Assembly: GCF_900188345.1 (NCBI RefSeq)
Contig: NZ_FZOD01000002.1
Span: 1-64,000 of the forward strand
Length of the DNA: 64,000 bases
Reading direction: 5' to 3'
Source: Streptosporangium subroseum
GTDB taxonomy: Bacteria > Actinomycetota > Actinomycetes > Streptosporangiales > Streptosporangiaceae
Shown: in pieces, positions 53,647 to 62,381 of the stretch
Numbering within the stretch: the stretch's first letter is position 1
How the letters are laid out: the number at the start of each line of letters is the position of its first letter
The notes under the pieces: model-generated
Database searches by the model: none
What the model saw: the letters and a program-made list of their open reading frames with translations, nothing else
Told to the model about the DNA's origin: nothing
Made by a program: the position numbers and the translations under genes

Positions 53647-55398
53647 CTACAACTCCTCGCTCACATCGTCGGGGCGCGCGAACGCCACTCCGGGGTTCTC
53701 CACGAACTCCGTCGCCGCCCCCTGCATCGCGTCCGCTGCCTCCTCGGAGACCTCACCCGCCTCTACCGGCGTGTTTGACCGATGCGTGACAGCGCGAATC
53801 TCATCGGGGGTCGCGTCGTCGGGGAAACCCTCACCCACCTTGAACCACGAGATCTCGTCAACCGGGGGATGTGCCGCCGGCGTGTATTCGATCATAAGGG
53901 TGGGCGGGTGGCGGTAGCCCGGGTAGGGGTCGCCGCTGTGTTCGCTGGAGTAGTACTGCCGCCAGTTGATGGTCGCGCTCTCGCTGAGGGCCCGTAGCAC
54001 CATTCCGTGGTTGGGCTCGTCTCGTTCGATCCAGCCGCGGGCCATGCTGGTGACCCGGTGCACCAGCTGCTCTTCCTTGGCGCACCAGCTGGCGGGGTCG
54101 GCCTCGTAGTTGTAGCCGGCCGCGTTCGCGCCTTGCAGGCTGCTGGAGAACGAGGGCTGCCTGGACCAGCTCAGGTTGTTCGTGCCGCCGTTGAGGGTCC
54201 AGGTGGAGGTGACCTGGGCGGCCGCGATCGACCCGAGGTTGTTGCCGCACAGCTGACCGCCGGGGCCGCCGGACTTGTAGTTCCACATCCACAGGTCCGC
54301 GTCCACCACGGTGGCACCTTCGAGCGCGGGGTCGTCGGTGTCAAACTTCAGGTACACCCGGGCGATGTCGGCGCTGGTGGAGGTGGTGCCGACACGCAGC
54401 CAGCCGGCTGCGGCGTTGTTGGTGCTGGGGCTGTTCTTGCTGACCCAGGCGTCGTCGGGTTCTCCGCCGCCGAACCATTCGGAGGCGGCGGCGATCGTCA
54501 CCGGGTAGGCCACCGCGGTGTCGGCCAAGAACTTCTCGTCCGGGGTGAACACCAGCTCCGACGTCGTGCCGGAGGTTTCCACGCGCGCGTCGACTGGTGA
54601 GGTCCTGCCCTCGTCGGGGGAGGCCTCTACCTTGGCGTCCATGGCGGTCAGCACGATCGGCGCCGCCGCCGCCTTGCCCTTGGCGTCCTTGAGTTGCGGC
54701 AGTCCTTGGGGCGTCGTGCCGAACGTGGTGCCTTCGGGCAGGGTGAGCGGCAGCCGTACGGTCACCGGGCCGGCCGGTTTGCGCCGGAAGACCACCTGGG
54801 AGATGAATCCGTCGGCCAGGGCCATCACCACCAGGTCCGCTCCCGGCGCCACGGCGTCGGGGTAGGTGACCGTGCTGCCGGAGATTTTCGGCTCGGGCAG
54901 CGCCCGGGTGGCTTTCAGGCCGGTCGTGCCCTGCTCGCCGTCCGCCGACACCAGGTGTTTGGTACCGCGTCCGCCGAAGGTTAGCGGGCTTTTGACGCGC
55001 GTGGCCTGGAGCTTGCCGTCGCGGGTGACGATGCGGGTGTCGATGGGCTCCCAGGCGCCGCTGGCCGGGTTCTTCAGCTGGACGGGGCGGGTGTACAGCT
55101 CGGCTCGCAGGTTCTTGCCGTTCGGAGTCGCCCAGACCTTCATGGTCTCGGTGAACCGGGAGGGCACCTCAACGGGTTTGCCGGACGTGGCCGCTTTGTC
55201 CCAGGCGGTCTTGAGCGTTGGGTCCGATGCGGCGCCTGATTTTGTTGTCGATGCGGAGGCCGGGGTGGGGGGTGGTGTGGGGCCCTGGGCGATCGCGGGC
55301 GCGCTCATCAGCGCGAGCGGCAGCGTGAGAGCCGTGATCAGGGCAGCGCGACGGCGCGTCCGGGCGGATAAGCCCGACGCTAATCGTGATGTGTTCAC
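53647..55398 (-). CDS. N-terminal portion of the split secreted DNRLRE protein
   Basis: 583 residues with a clear signal peptide (RAALITALTLPLALMSAPAI). A beta-rich domain (AELYTRPVQLKNPASGAWEP, VTVRLPLTLPEGTTFGTTPQ) comes next, followed by a DNRLRE-type domain (ARVYLKFDTDDPALEGATVV, QVTSTWTLNGGTNNLSWSRQ). It ends DDVSEEL-TAG, directly in frame with the nuclease part, and stops in a linker rather than at a domain edge. Read through, the protein would have about 1580 residues. Confidence 0.8.
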   Translation of the reverse strand: MNTSRLASGLSARTRRRAALITALTLPLALMSAPAIAQGPTPPPTPASASTTKSGAASDPTLKTAWDKAATSGKPVEVPSRFTETMKVWATPNGKNLRAELYTRPVQLKNPASGAWEPIDTRIVTRDGKLQATRVKSPLTFGGRGTKHLVSADGEQGTTGLKATRALPEPKISGSTVTYPDAVAPGADLVVMALADGFISQVVFRRKPAGPVTVRLPLTLPEGTTFGTTPQGLPQLKDAKGKAAAAPIVLTAMDAKVEASPDEGRTSPVDARVETSGTTSELVFTPDEKFLADTAVAYPVTIAAASEWFGGGEPDDAWVSKNSPSTNNAAAGWLRVGTTSTSADIARVYLKFDTDDPALEGATVVDADLWMWNYKSGGPGGQLCGNNLGSIAAAQVTSTWTLNGGTNNLSWSRQPSFSSSLQGANAAGYNYEADPASWCAKEEQLVHRVTSMARGWIERDEPNHGMVLRALSESATINWRQYYSSEHSGDPYPGYRHPPTLMIEYTPAAHPPVDEISWFKVGEGFPDDATPDEIRAVTHRSNTPVEAGEVSEEAADAMQGAATEFVENPGVAFARPDDVSEEL

Positions 55399-56147
55399 TC
55401 CAGCCTTTCGAACGTATATGGCAAAGTGAAGTGATCATCACACAAGGCAGCAATAAAAGTAAAGATCGCTGTCAGTCCAAATATCGCGGCACCCGCGGGC
55501 GCCGTCCTTCATCAGGCCGGCCAGTCGATCAATGAACACGGCGAACCGCTGCAGGCGGGTCGCCCTTGAATGCCCGTAGAGAAATTCCTCATACCACAGA
55601 CAGATCTCGGCGCAGATCGTGCTGTTACTCGCGTTGGTTCCGTTCCGGGGTTGAGAAACAATGGAACAGCCATTATCGTTGATAACGATCTTGCTTCTCG
55701 CAGCCGCCTCGACCTGGCCAAACATGAAGTTCCGAGAAGCTAAGACCATCTGAAACGAAGGTCGCCACCACGAAAAAGCTGCCGCGCCACCCTACCTAAC
55801 CTACGACGGGATGCCCCAGTACTAACGGCTGCCCTGCCGTTCCTCAACCCCGGATTCCAATGGGTGTCTTTGTGGTGCTCGGGTCGGCCCGCCTGACCTC
55901 CTATGCCTTCGTGAACACTCAACCCAATCTTGCCCATCAGCCCGCTTTGACGGCCGGAAGAGTAAGCGACATAGTCACCTACTCATGCCTGCGGGTTCCT
56001 TTATCCAGCCCGCATGCCCGGCAGTAGAAAAATGTGACCTTCGTCATAGACTTTAAGGAGCGTACTTCCTGGAAGGTATTGTCGTTCACATCATCTGAGG
56101 TGGGACTCTGTGACGCGCCGATATTCTGTGCACCCATTTGGGATCCC
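55399..56147. other. Long stretch with lower GC and no confident gene
   Basis: Base composition is visibly less GC-rich than its surroundings. The only candidate is a 103-codon minus-strand frame (55438-55749; KIVINDNGCSIVSQPRNGTN, LWYEEFLYGHSRATRLQRFA) that lacks a ribosome binding site. The stretch separates the secreted nuclease gene from the IS701 element and probably includes the nuclease promoter. Confidence 0.4.
55438..55749 (-). CDS. Doubtful 103-codon ORF, cysteine-containing
   Basis: The second half (EEFLYGHSRATRLQRFAVFI, DRLAGLMKDGARGCRDIWTD) looks protein-like, with a plausible amphipathic helix, but the start has no ribosome binding site and the codon usage is not clearly that of the host. 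It could be a 5'-truncated gene of foreign origin. No function can be proposed. Confidence 0.25.
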   Translation of the reverse strand: MVLASRNFMFGQVEAAARSKIVINDNGCSIVSQPRNGTNASNSTICAEICLWYEEFLYGHSRATRLQRFAVFIDRLAGLMKDGARGCRDIWTDSDLYFYCCLV

Positions 56148-57625
56148 GGTACTACATTCGTAGATCTTGATTCGTTTAGCTTCGTGATCAGGCGGAGTTG
56201 GTTCATCGTCTGTGCGTGACCTGTCGCCTCACCTACGATCTCGTCGTGTCCTGGGATGTCGAGCTGACCGCGCTGACCGAGCGGATCACTGGTCCGCTGT
56301 TCACTCGACCCGAACCTCGCCAGACGTTCTCCGATCTGGTGCGTGCCCTGCTGGCCGACGTACCGCGCAAGAATTCCTGGCAGTTGGCCGACCACGTCGG
56401 TCATCGCACCGCCTACCGGTTTGAGTGGCTTCTGAATGGCGCCAAGTGGGACGCCGACGCGCTGCGTGATGAGATCCGCAGCTATGTGCTGAAGCACCTG
56501 GGCCGCGACGATGGGGTGTTGATCGCCGACGACACCCAGGCGATTAAGAAGGGCGGCAAGTCGGTCGGGGTGGCGCCGCAGTACTGCGGCGCGACCGGCC
56601 AGGTGGAGAACTGCCAGGTCATGCCGATGCTGGCCTACGCCTCCAGCGCGGGGCATACCTTCATCAACCGACGCCTGTATCTGCCCGAGAGCTGGGTCGA
56701 TGACGCCGACCGGCGAGCCGCCGCGGGCGTGCCCGCCCACGTCACCTTCACCAAGCCGCACCAGGTGATCGCCATGCTGACCGAAGAACTGATCGCCGGC
56801 ACCCCGTTCGGCTATTTCTGCGCCGATTCCGGCTACGGTCGTGACCCAGCACTGCGTGCGTTCTGCCATGAGGAGGAGATCGCCTACGTGATGGCCGTCC
56901 CGGTCGATCTGCCCCTGATCGCCGTGCAGGGCACGGCCGAGCCGCTCGGGCATGTGCTGGATCGACTACTGGCCCGCGGCGGGGTCGGCCTGTGGGAGCG
57001 CCGCTCGTGTGGTGCGGGCACGAAAGGGGCGCGGTTGTATGACTGGGCGGCCGTAGCGGTGGCCGTCAAGGACCAACTCCCGACCTGCGGTTTCGCCCAC
57101 ACCGTGCTGATTCGCCGGTCCATCGCAGATCCGGCCGAGGTGGAGTTCTTTCTGGCCCACGCCCCGACCGGCACCGCCATCACCGAGCTGATCAAAACAG
57201 CGGGACTGCGCTGGAAGATCGAAGAGAACAATCAGAGCGGCAAGGACCTGCTCGGCCTGACCCAATACCAGGTCCGCAAATGGGCGCCCTGGCACCGGCA
57301 CGTCACCACCGCCATGCTCGCCCTGGCCTTTCTGGCCGTCACCCGCGCCAGCCTGCCCACCGACCCCGCCGACGCCCCTCCCAGGGCCAACCAGGGAAAA
57401 GACCGTCCGCCACCGGAGAAGACCAGCTGATCCCACCCCGGCTGATCCGGCCTTCACTCGCCGAGATCCGCCGCATCCTGGCCCGCCTGCTCATTCCCGC
57501 CGTCAACGCGATCGGCCATGTCCTGGCCTGGTCCGCCTTCCGCCAGATCCACCAAACCCGCGCCCTGATCAGCCACTACCGCCAACGCGGCGATCCTCTA
57601 CCTCAAGATCTACGAATGTAGTACC
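56148..57625 (+). mobile_element. Complete IS701-type element
   Basis: A 1478-bp element with perfect 23-bp terminal inverted repeats (56148-56170 and 57603-57625; tip GGTACTACATTCGTAG). The transposase stop in the shifted frame lies inside the right repeat. No target duplication is evident next to these ends. Confidence 0.9.
56198..57430 (+). CDS. IS701-family transposase, with a -1 slippery site before its stop
   Basis: The 410-residue zero-frame product shows the DDE_5 domain: LADVPRKNSWQLADHVGHRT, DGVLIADDTQAIKKGGKSVG (first Asp), FGYFCADSGYGRDPALRAF (second Asp) and RWKIEENNQSGKDLLGLTQY (Glu). A heptamer G-GGA-AAA in zero frame (57394-57400) is followed 27 nt later by the TGA at 57428-57430. 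A -1 shift there gives GKRPSATGEDQLIPPRLI and 73 further codons, ending in the family-typical tail ALISHYRQRGDP at 57621. The full fusion would be 474 residues. The start could also be a GTG downstream of 56198. Confidence 0.85.
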   Translation: MVHRLCVTCRLTYDLVVSWDVELTALTERITGPLFTRPEPRQTFSDLVRALLADVPRKNSWQLADHVGHRTAYRFEWLLNGAKWDADALRDEIRSYVLKHLGRDDGVLIADDTQAIKKGGKSVGVAPQYCGATGQVENCQVMPMLAYASSAGHTFINRRLYLPESWVDDADRRAAAGVPAHVTFTKPHQVIAMLTEELIAGTPFGYFCADSGYGRDPALRAFCHEEEIAYVMAVPVDLPLIAVQGTAEPLGHVLDRLLARGGVGLWERRSCGAGTKGARLYDWAAVAVAVKDQLPTCGFAHTVLIRRSIADPAEVEFFLAHAPTGTAITELIKTAGLRWKIEENNQSGKDLLGLTQYQVRKWAPWHRHVTTAMLALAFLAVTRASLPTDPADAPPRANQGKDRPPPEKTS

Positions 57626-57705
57626 AGGAAGCGCCTCTTAGGTCTGCTCTTGTTCCGTCGCTGTTCTGTGGGACATCGGAATCAGCGAGAAGTGATGTGA
57701 GGCGT

Positions 57706-57860
57706 TCGCAAGCGTAACCGCTGATCATCGGCAAGATCGAGCTGTCTTCGCAGGTGACCACGTTACGGGTCGGAGGTCACCCAGATCTACGAGGGCAGGG
57801 CACTTCCAGGGCACATGGGCGCGAGAAGCAATGCGAAACAACGAGAACCAGTGAACGCTA
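57706..57860 (+). repeat. Dispersed repeat II, copy 2
   Basis: Aligns with 45003-45155: GCAAGCGTAACC, TTCGCAGGTGA, ATCTACGAGGGCAGGGCA, AGGGCACATGG, ACGAGAACCAGTGAAC. Non-coding. The rest of 57626-58010 shows no gene. Confidence 0.6.
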
Positions 57861-58010
57861 AAAGCCCAGCTCAGAATGCCTTCTAGGAGATCACCGCAGG
57901 TCAGTCACGATGACGGATCAGATCTCGATGTTTTGAGCCCACAAGCTGTCTACCCGGATGTTCGGACATAGTCGGACGACTCGGGGCATAGGTTATGACC
58001 CTCCATTCGG

Positions 58011-58679
58011 TTACTTGAAATCGCGGCGTGCCGCTGAGGACAGCAGGAGAGTCGTGATCACCAGGGGGATTGCCACGAAGAACACCGCCTGAAGGACGGA
58101 CATCCTCCACTCGGGATTCTGGGTGCGGGCTGCCCAGTCTGGGCCTCGTACCAGGAGGGACAGTTCGGCCAGCAGTTGTGAGAAGAAGGCAGCGCAAGCG
58201 CAGACCGACACGACGACCGCGGCCCAGCGGGCGGTGGCCCGCCGGCGCAGGACGCCCACGGCGAGCGCTGTCAGGCTGACGATGAGGATCGCGGTCGGTG
58301 GGAGTAAGACCATGACGAGGATCCCGTCCATCTCCATGGCCTCGCGGCGAGCCACGTCCCAAAGGACCGCTGACAACACCGCGCCGCCTATCAGGAAGAC
58401 CGCCGCCACGGTGGTCGCCCAGGACGCCCGATGCTCTGCATGTTCGGAGCGAGGTGTGCCCTGCGTGAGCAGATCTCGCGCGGCGATGCCGACTAGGACA
58501 CCGGCGACGGCGCCGAAGGGGGCGCCGATGATGGCCAGTCCGCCGATTCCCAGGCCGAAGATCGCTGACGTCTCGGGCCCGATTACGGCTCCGGCGACCG
58601 CGCCTGCGATGGCGGCCATCCCTGTGTGGTGCGGACGCAACAGGTTGAGGCCCGCTGCCTTCGATACGTTCGTCTCCAT
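58011..58679 (-). CDS. Polytopic membrane protein of unknown function
   Basis: A 222-residue protein with a glycine-rich first hairpin (AAIAGAVAGAVIGPETSAIF, GLAIIGAPFGAVAGVLVGIA) and four to five further hydrophobic segments (ATTVAAVFLIGGAVLSAVLW, ILVMVLLPPTAILIVSLTAL, SVLQAVFFVAIPLVITTLLL). There are no recognisable transport or catalytic motifs, and no operon partner. Confidence 0.75.
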   Translation of the reverse strand: METNVSKAAGLNLLRPHHTGMAAIAGAVAGAVIGPETSAIFGLGIGGLAIIGAPFGAVAGVLVGIAARDLLTQGTPRSEHAEHRASWATTVAAVFLIGGAVLSAVLWDVARREAMEMDGILVMVLLPPTAILIVSLTALAVGVLRRRATARWAAVVVSVCACAAFFSQLLAELSLLVRGPDWAARTQNPEWRMSVLQAVFFVAIPLVITTLLLSSAARRDFK

Positions 58680-58828
58680 GCCTTAAGAGTGGGGGACGAG
58701 GGCTCCGCGGGCTATCCGTTCCCGTACTCAGATGGTGGGAGGGTTACGATGCTCAGCTGCCCAGCAGCGAAGCACGACAACAGGGCCGTGCATCCCGCAC
58801 ATTGGCAAGCACTACCTCATGCCGGAGC

Positions 58829-58850
58829 AGCCCGAGACCTCACATCGACA
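58829..58850 (+). repeat. Solo right end of the IS481 element
   Basis: GCCCGAGACCTCACATCGACA matches the right terminal repeat of the IS481 element (60920-60940), in the same orientation, 100 bp outside its left end. It is a remnant of an earlier copy or of an adjacent deletion. Confidence 0.75.
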
Positions 58851-58951
58851 TATCGCACGCTTTCAGCGTGGGGATGTTGTTGGTGATTTCTGTTCCGGCC
58901 GTGCGGGTGTGGCTGATCGATTTGGGAATCCGGAGGCTTAGAGGGCACATC

Positions 58952-60940
58952 TGTCAATGTGAGGTCTCGGGACATGCTTAACCGGTCGTTCTCATGACAC
59001 GCTTGACGACTGCGCGGCACCATGTTCACCCGGAATGATGGTCGGATCGAACTCCGCACGGGTGGCGAGCGTGGATCAACAGGCGTTGGTGGAGTACCGG
59101 TACCGGGCGGTGCGCGAGGTGCTGGCCGGTTCGCCGATCGGGGAGGTCGCGGCCCGGTACGGGACCTCACGCCAATCGGTGCACACCTGGCGGCAGCGCT
59201 TTCAGCAGGAAGGCATGCCCGGACTGGCCGACCGCTCGCGGCGGCCCCGCACCAGCCCGACCCGGCTGTCGGCCGAGATCGAGGCGCTGATCTGCGAGAT
59301 GCGGCGGCAGCATCCGCGCTGGGGCGCCCAGCGGATTACCCACGAGCTCGGCGCATGCGATCTGGAGCGGGTGCCGGGCCGGGCCACGGTGCATCGGGTG
59401 CTGGCCCGGAACGGGCTCATCACCGCTCAGCAGCAAGAGCACAAACGCACCTGGCGGCGCTGGCAGCGTGAGGCACCGATGCAGCTATGGCAACTTGACC
59501 TGGTCGGCGGGGTACCGCTGGCCGATGGCCGGGAATGCAAGCTGGTCACCGGCATCGACGACCACTCCCGGTTCGTCGTGATCGCCGCCGTGGTGGCGAT
59601 CCCGTCCGGGCGCGCGGTGTGTGCGGCGTTCACCGCGGCGATGCGCCGCTACGGCGTTCCGTTCGAGGTACTCAGCGACAACGGCAAGCAGTTCACCGGC
59701 CGGCACATCCGCCCGCAGCCGGTCGAGGTGCTGTTCGAACGAGTGTGCCGGGAAAACGGCATCACGCAGCGACTGACCAAACCCCGCTCACCGACCACCA
59801 CCGGCAAGATCGAGCGATTCCACAAGACCCTGCGCCAGGAACTGCTCGACCACGTGGCACCGTTTGAGTCGCCGGCCGCGGCTCAGGAGGCCATCGACGC
59901 CTGGGTGCACACCTACAACCACGCCCGCCCGCACCAGGCACTGAACATGGCCACCCCGGCCAGCGCGTTCCGCTCGCATGGGCCCACCCGCGACGACGCC
60001 CCGTCCTCTGCGCCCGCTGTGCCCGCTGCCTCCGCTGAACCCCACCCCGCGCCGATGCCGTCGCCGCGACTGATGATCGAGGTGGTTGAGCCGCCTCTTG
60101 CGCCTTCACCCGCCGCAGCGGTGGAGTTCGACGTCCGCGTCCCGCCCAGCGGGGAGCTCAGCCTGGTGCCCGGCAAACAACGCGTCGGGGTGAGCCAGGG
60201 CCTGGCCGGTCGAACCCTGACCGTTTGGGCCGGCCTGCGCAGCATTCACCTTTTGCTGGAGGGGCACCTGGTGCGCACCGTCGCCTCCCGGCTGCTGCCC
60301 GAGGATCTGGCTTACCTGGCCATGCGCGGGGCTCGCCCAGCGGGAGACGAACCCGCTACCGCGGCGCTGCCCCGGTTCAACGGTCGGCCGGTGCTGGCTG
60401 CGGGCCAGGCCGTTGAGGTGGATCGCAAGGTCCACCGCGATGGCCACGTCCTGATCGCCGGCATCACGTGCCAGGTCGCCTTCGCGCTGGCCGGACGCTC
60501 GGTCACGCTACGGCTGGACGGTCATCTGATGCACGCCATCGCCGACGGCGCCCTGGTCGGCACCTGGCCCTGCCCGATCAGCGCCGACCAATTGACCGGC
60601 CTGGCTGGAGCGCGAGCGGCATCAGCGTCGCTGCCGCCGCCTCCGTTACCCGCAGGGTCAATCCGCGCGCAGCGACGCGTTCACGCCAGCGGCCGGATCA
60701 TGATCGCGAAACAGTCGATCAAGCTTGGGTCGCGTCACGCCGGCAAGCTCGTCACCGTCGTCATCGAAGACACTCACTTCCGGATCCTCCACGGCGAGGA
60801 AGAGATCGCCGTCAAGCCACGCAAGGACCTCACACCCATCACCCGGCTCTACGTTCGCGGCAAGGACACCCAGCCGGGTAACTGACGTCAATCATGTCCC
60901 GAGACCAATGCGTCAAGGATGTCCTGAGACCTCACATCGA
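58952..60940 (+). mobile_element. Large IS481-type element
   Basis: About 1989 bp between inverted repeats at 58952-58975 (TGTCAATGTGAGGTCTCGGG) and 60917-60940 (its near complement). The right end carries a second, internal copy of the ATGTCC-GAGACC motif at 60895-60907. One long transposase gene fills the element. Confidence 0.85.
59035..60885 (+). CDS. IS481-family transposase with a triplicated C-terminal beta domain
   Basis: A 616-residue protein, roughly twice the usual IS481 length. Residues 1-120 are helix-turn-helix domains (VAARYGTSRQSVHTWRQRFQ). Residues 145-310 are the rve core with WQLDLVGGVPLADGRECKLV (Asp), LSDNGKQFTGRHI (Asp) and TTGKIERFHKTLRQELLDH (Glu). The C-terminal 280 residues contain three related units: LVPGKQRVGVSQGLAGRTLT, DGHVLIAGITCQVAFALAGR and SGRIMIAKQSIKLGSRHAGK, each followed by an HLLLEGHLVRTV-like strand pair. 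The frame is intact. Confidence 0.88.
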   Translation: MMVGSNSARVASVDQQALVEYRYRAVREVLAGSPIGEVAARYGTSRQSVHTWRQRFQQEGMPGLADRSRRPRTSPTRLSAEIEALICEMRRQHPRWGAQRITHELGACDLERVPGRATVHRVLARNGLITAQQQEHKRTWRRWQREAPMQLWQLDLVGGVPLADGRECKLVTGIDDHSRFVVIAAVVAIPSGRAVCAAFTAAMRRYGVPFEVLSDNGKQFTGRHIRPQPVEVLFERVCRENGITQRLTKPRSPTTTGKIERFHKTLRQELLDHVAPFESPAAAQEAIDAWVHTYNHARPHQALNMATPASAFRSHGPTRDDAPSSAPAVPAASAEPHPAPMPSPRLMIEVVEPPLAPSPAAAVEFDVRVPPSGELSLVPGKQRVGVSQGLAGRTLTVWAGLRSIHLLLEGHLVRTVASRLLPEDLAYLAMRGARPAGDEPATAALPRFNGRPVLAAGQAVEVDRKVHRDGHVLIAGITCQVAFALAGRSVTLRLDGHLMHAIADGALVGTWPCPISADQLTGLAGARAASASLPPPPLPAGSIRAQRRVHASGRIMIAKQSIKLGSRHAGKLVTVVIEDTHFRILHGEEEIAVKPRKDLTPITRLYVRGKDTQPGN

Positions 60941-60949
60941 CAACATCGG

Positions 60950-61090
60950 GGGCACATGGCGTCGGAAGACAGTGGAGAGCACTGTCAATTGATGGCAGCG
61001 TTCTGGCAGCTCAGAGGCGATGCCCCTGATTCCGCCGCAGGTCATGAGCAGGCCGAATTAGAACCCGGCCTACAGGCCAACTCCATCGAC
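60950..61090 (+). repeat. Dispersed repeat III, copy 2
   Basis: Matches 48340-48500: GGGGGCACATGGCGT, AGCACTGTCAA, TGATGGCAGCGTT, GCAGCTCAGAGGCGA, CCCCTGATTCCG and GAATTAGAACCCGGCCTACA. Non-coding, directly outside the IS481 right end. Confidence 0.75.
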
Positions 61091-61226
61091 GCCGAGTTAC
61101 ATCACTTCAAGGTGATCATGTCCATGCCCGGGACAACTCCACTCCTAGCGCGGCTGTTGGTTGAGGAGTTGGCAAACGCAGAGCCCCGCCGCCTGTGGTT
61201 GGCGACAGGGCTCAGGAGGTGCAGGA

Positions 61227-62381
61227 TCAGCCTTTGTAGTTGAACACCTGGCGCAGCGTGTGCTGGATCGTGACCAGGTCCTTCTGGTCCGCCATCACCT
61301 GGTCGATCGACTTGTATGCCTCCGGATGCTCATCGACCAGAGCTGCGGCACGGTTGGTGTTCCAGGTGCGGCCGCGCATCGCCTCGGTCAGGGACACGGC
61401 GGTCAGTTCCCGCTTCGCCCGAGTGCGTGACATTCTGCGGCCGGCTCCGTGAGAGCAGGAGTTGTACGACATCGGGTTACCGAGCCCGCGCACGATGTAC
61501 GAGCGCGTGCCCATCGAGCCCGGAATCACGCCCTCGTCGCCGGTGTCGGCCTTGATGGCTCCCTTACGGGTGATCCACAGGTTCTTGCCGTCGTGCGTTT
61601 CCTGTTGGGTGAAGTTGTGGTTGCAGTTGATCGTCCGGAGCCGTTGGCCCTTGCCGATGACCCGGAACAGGGCGTTGCTCAGAACCTTGTCCATCCGGGC
61701 ACGCGAGGCCATGGCGTATGCCTGTGACCACAGCATGTCCTCGATGTAGGCGGTGAACTCCGGCGTCCCCTGGACGAGGTAGGCCAGGTCCGGATCCTCC
61801 AGGCCGATCGCCTGCTTCTTCATCATCTTCTTGGCGTCGACGATGTGCCTGGTCGCGAGCAGGTTGCCGATGCCGCGCGAGCCCGAGTGCAGCACCGTCC
61901 AGACCCGGTCACGCTCGTCGAGGCAGACCTCGACGAAGTGGTTGCCGGACCCGAGAGTGCCGAACTGCAGGGACACCTTCTTCTCCTGATGAGGGGTCAG
62001 ATCGGTGTGCGGGCGGCCGAGGTCGCTGAGTGCGCGGTCCATGGACGGGTCGTCGTGGCCCTTGCCGACGCCGGCGGGAATTCGCTTCTCCACCAGCGAC
62101 ATCAGGGCGTCGAGGGTGTCCGGAAGGTCGGCGGCGGTGAGCGTCGTCTCGGTCGCGACCATGCCGCAGCCGATGTCGACGCCGACGGCGGCCGGGATGA
62201 TTGCTCCTTCGGTGGGGATCACCGAGCCGACCGTCGCGCCGATGCCGATGTGAGCGTCGGGCATGAGAGCGACGTGTCCGGACACAATGGGCAGGCGGGC
62301 GGCGCGCGCGGCCTGCATGATCGTACCCTCGTCGATCTCGCTGGCCCACGACACCAGGTTCGGTGCGGGCTGGTTCGGCAT
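61227..62381 (-). CDS. rtcB: RtcB-type RNA ligase
   Basis: A 384-residue RtcB protein: GHVALMPDAHIGIGATVGSV, AVGVDIGCGMVA (metal-binding Asp and Cys), LGSGNHFVEV (metal ligands), VLHSGSRGIGN and MSYNSCSHGAGRRMSRTRAK (with the guanylylated His). It joins 2',3'-cyclic phosphate and 5'-OH RNA ends using GTP and Mn2+, in RNA repair or tRNA restoration. I place the start at the ATG at 62381, with GGAG 6 nt upstream; an adjacent ATG is 3 nt earlier and a longer frame has no similarity. No RtcA or RtcR gene is adjacent. Confidence 0.93.
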   Translation of the reverse strand: MPNQPAPNLVSWASEIDEGTIMQAARAARLPIVSGHVALMPDAHIGIGATVGSVIPTEGAIIPAAVGVDIGCGMVATETTLTAADLPDTLDALMSLVEKRIPAGVGKGHDDPSMDRALSDLGRPHTDLTPHQEKKVSLQFGTLGSGNHFVEVCLDERDRVWTVLHSGSRGIGNLLATRHIVDAKKMMKKQAIGLEDPDLAYLVQGTPEFTAYIEDMLWSQAYAMASRARMDKVLSNALFRVIGKGQRLRTINCNHNFTQQETHDGKNLWITRKGAIKADTGDEGVIPGSMGTRSYIVRGLGNPMSYNSCSHGAGRRMSRTRAKRELTAVSLTEAMRGRTWNTNRAAALVDEHPEAYKSIDQVMADQKDLVTIQHTLRQVFNYKG

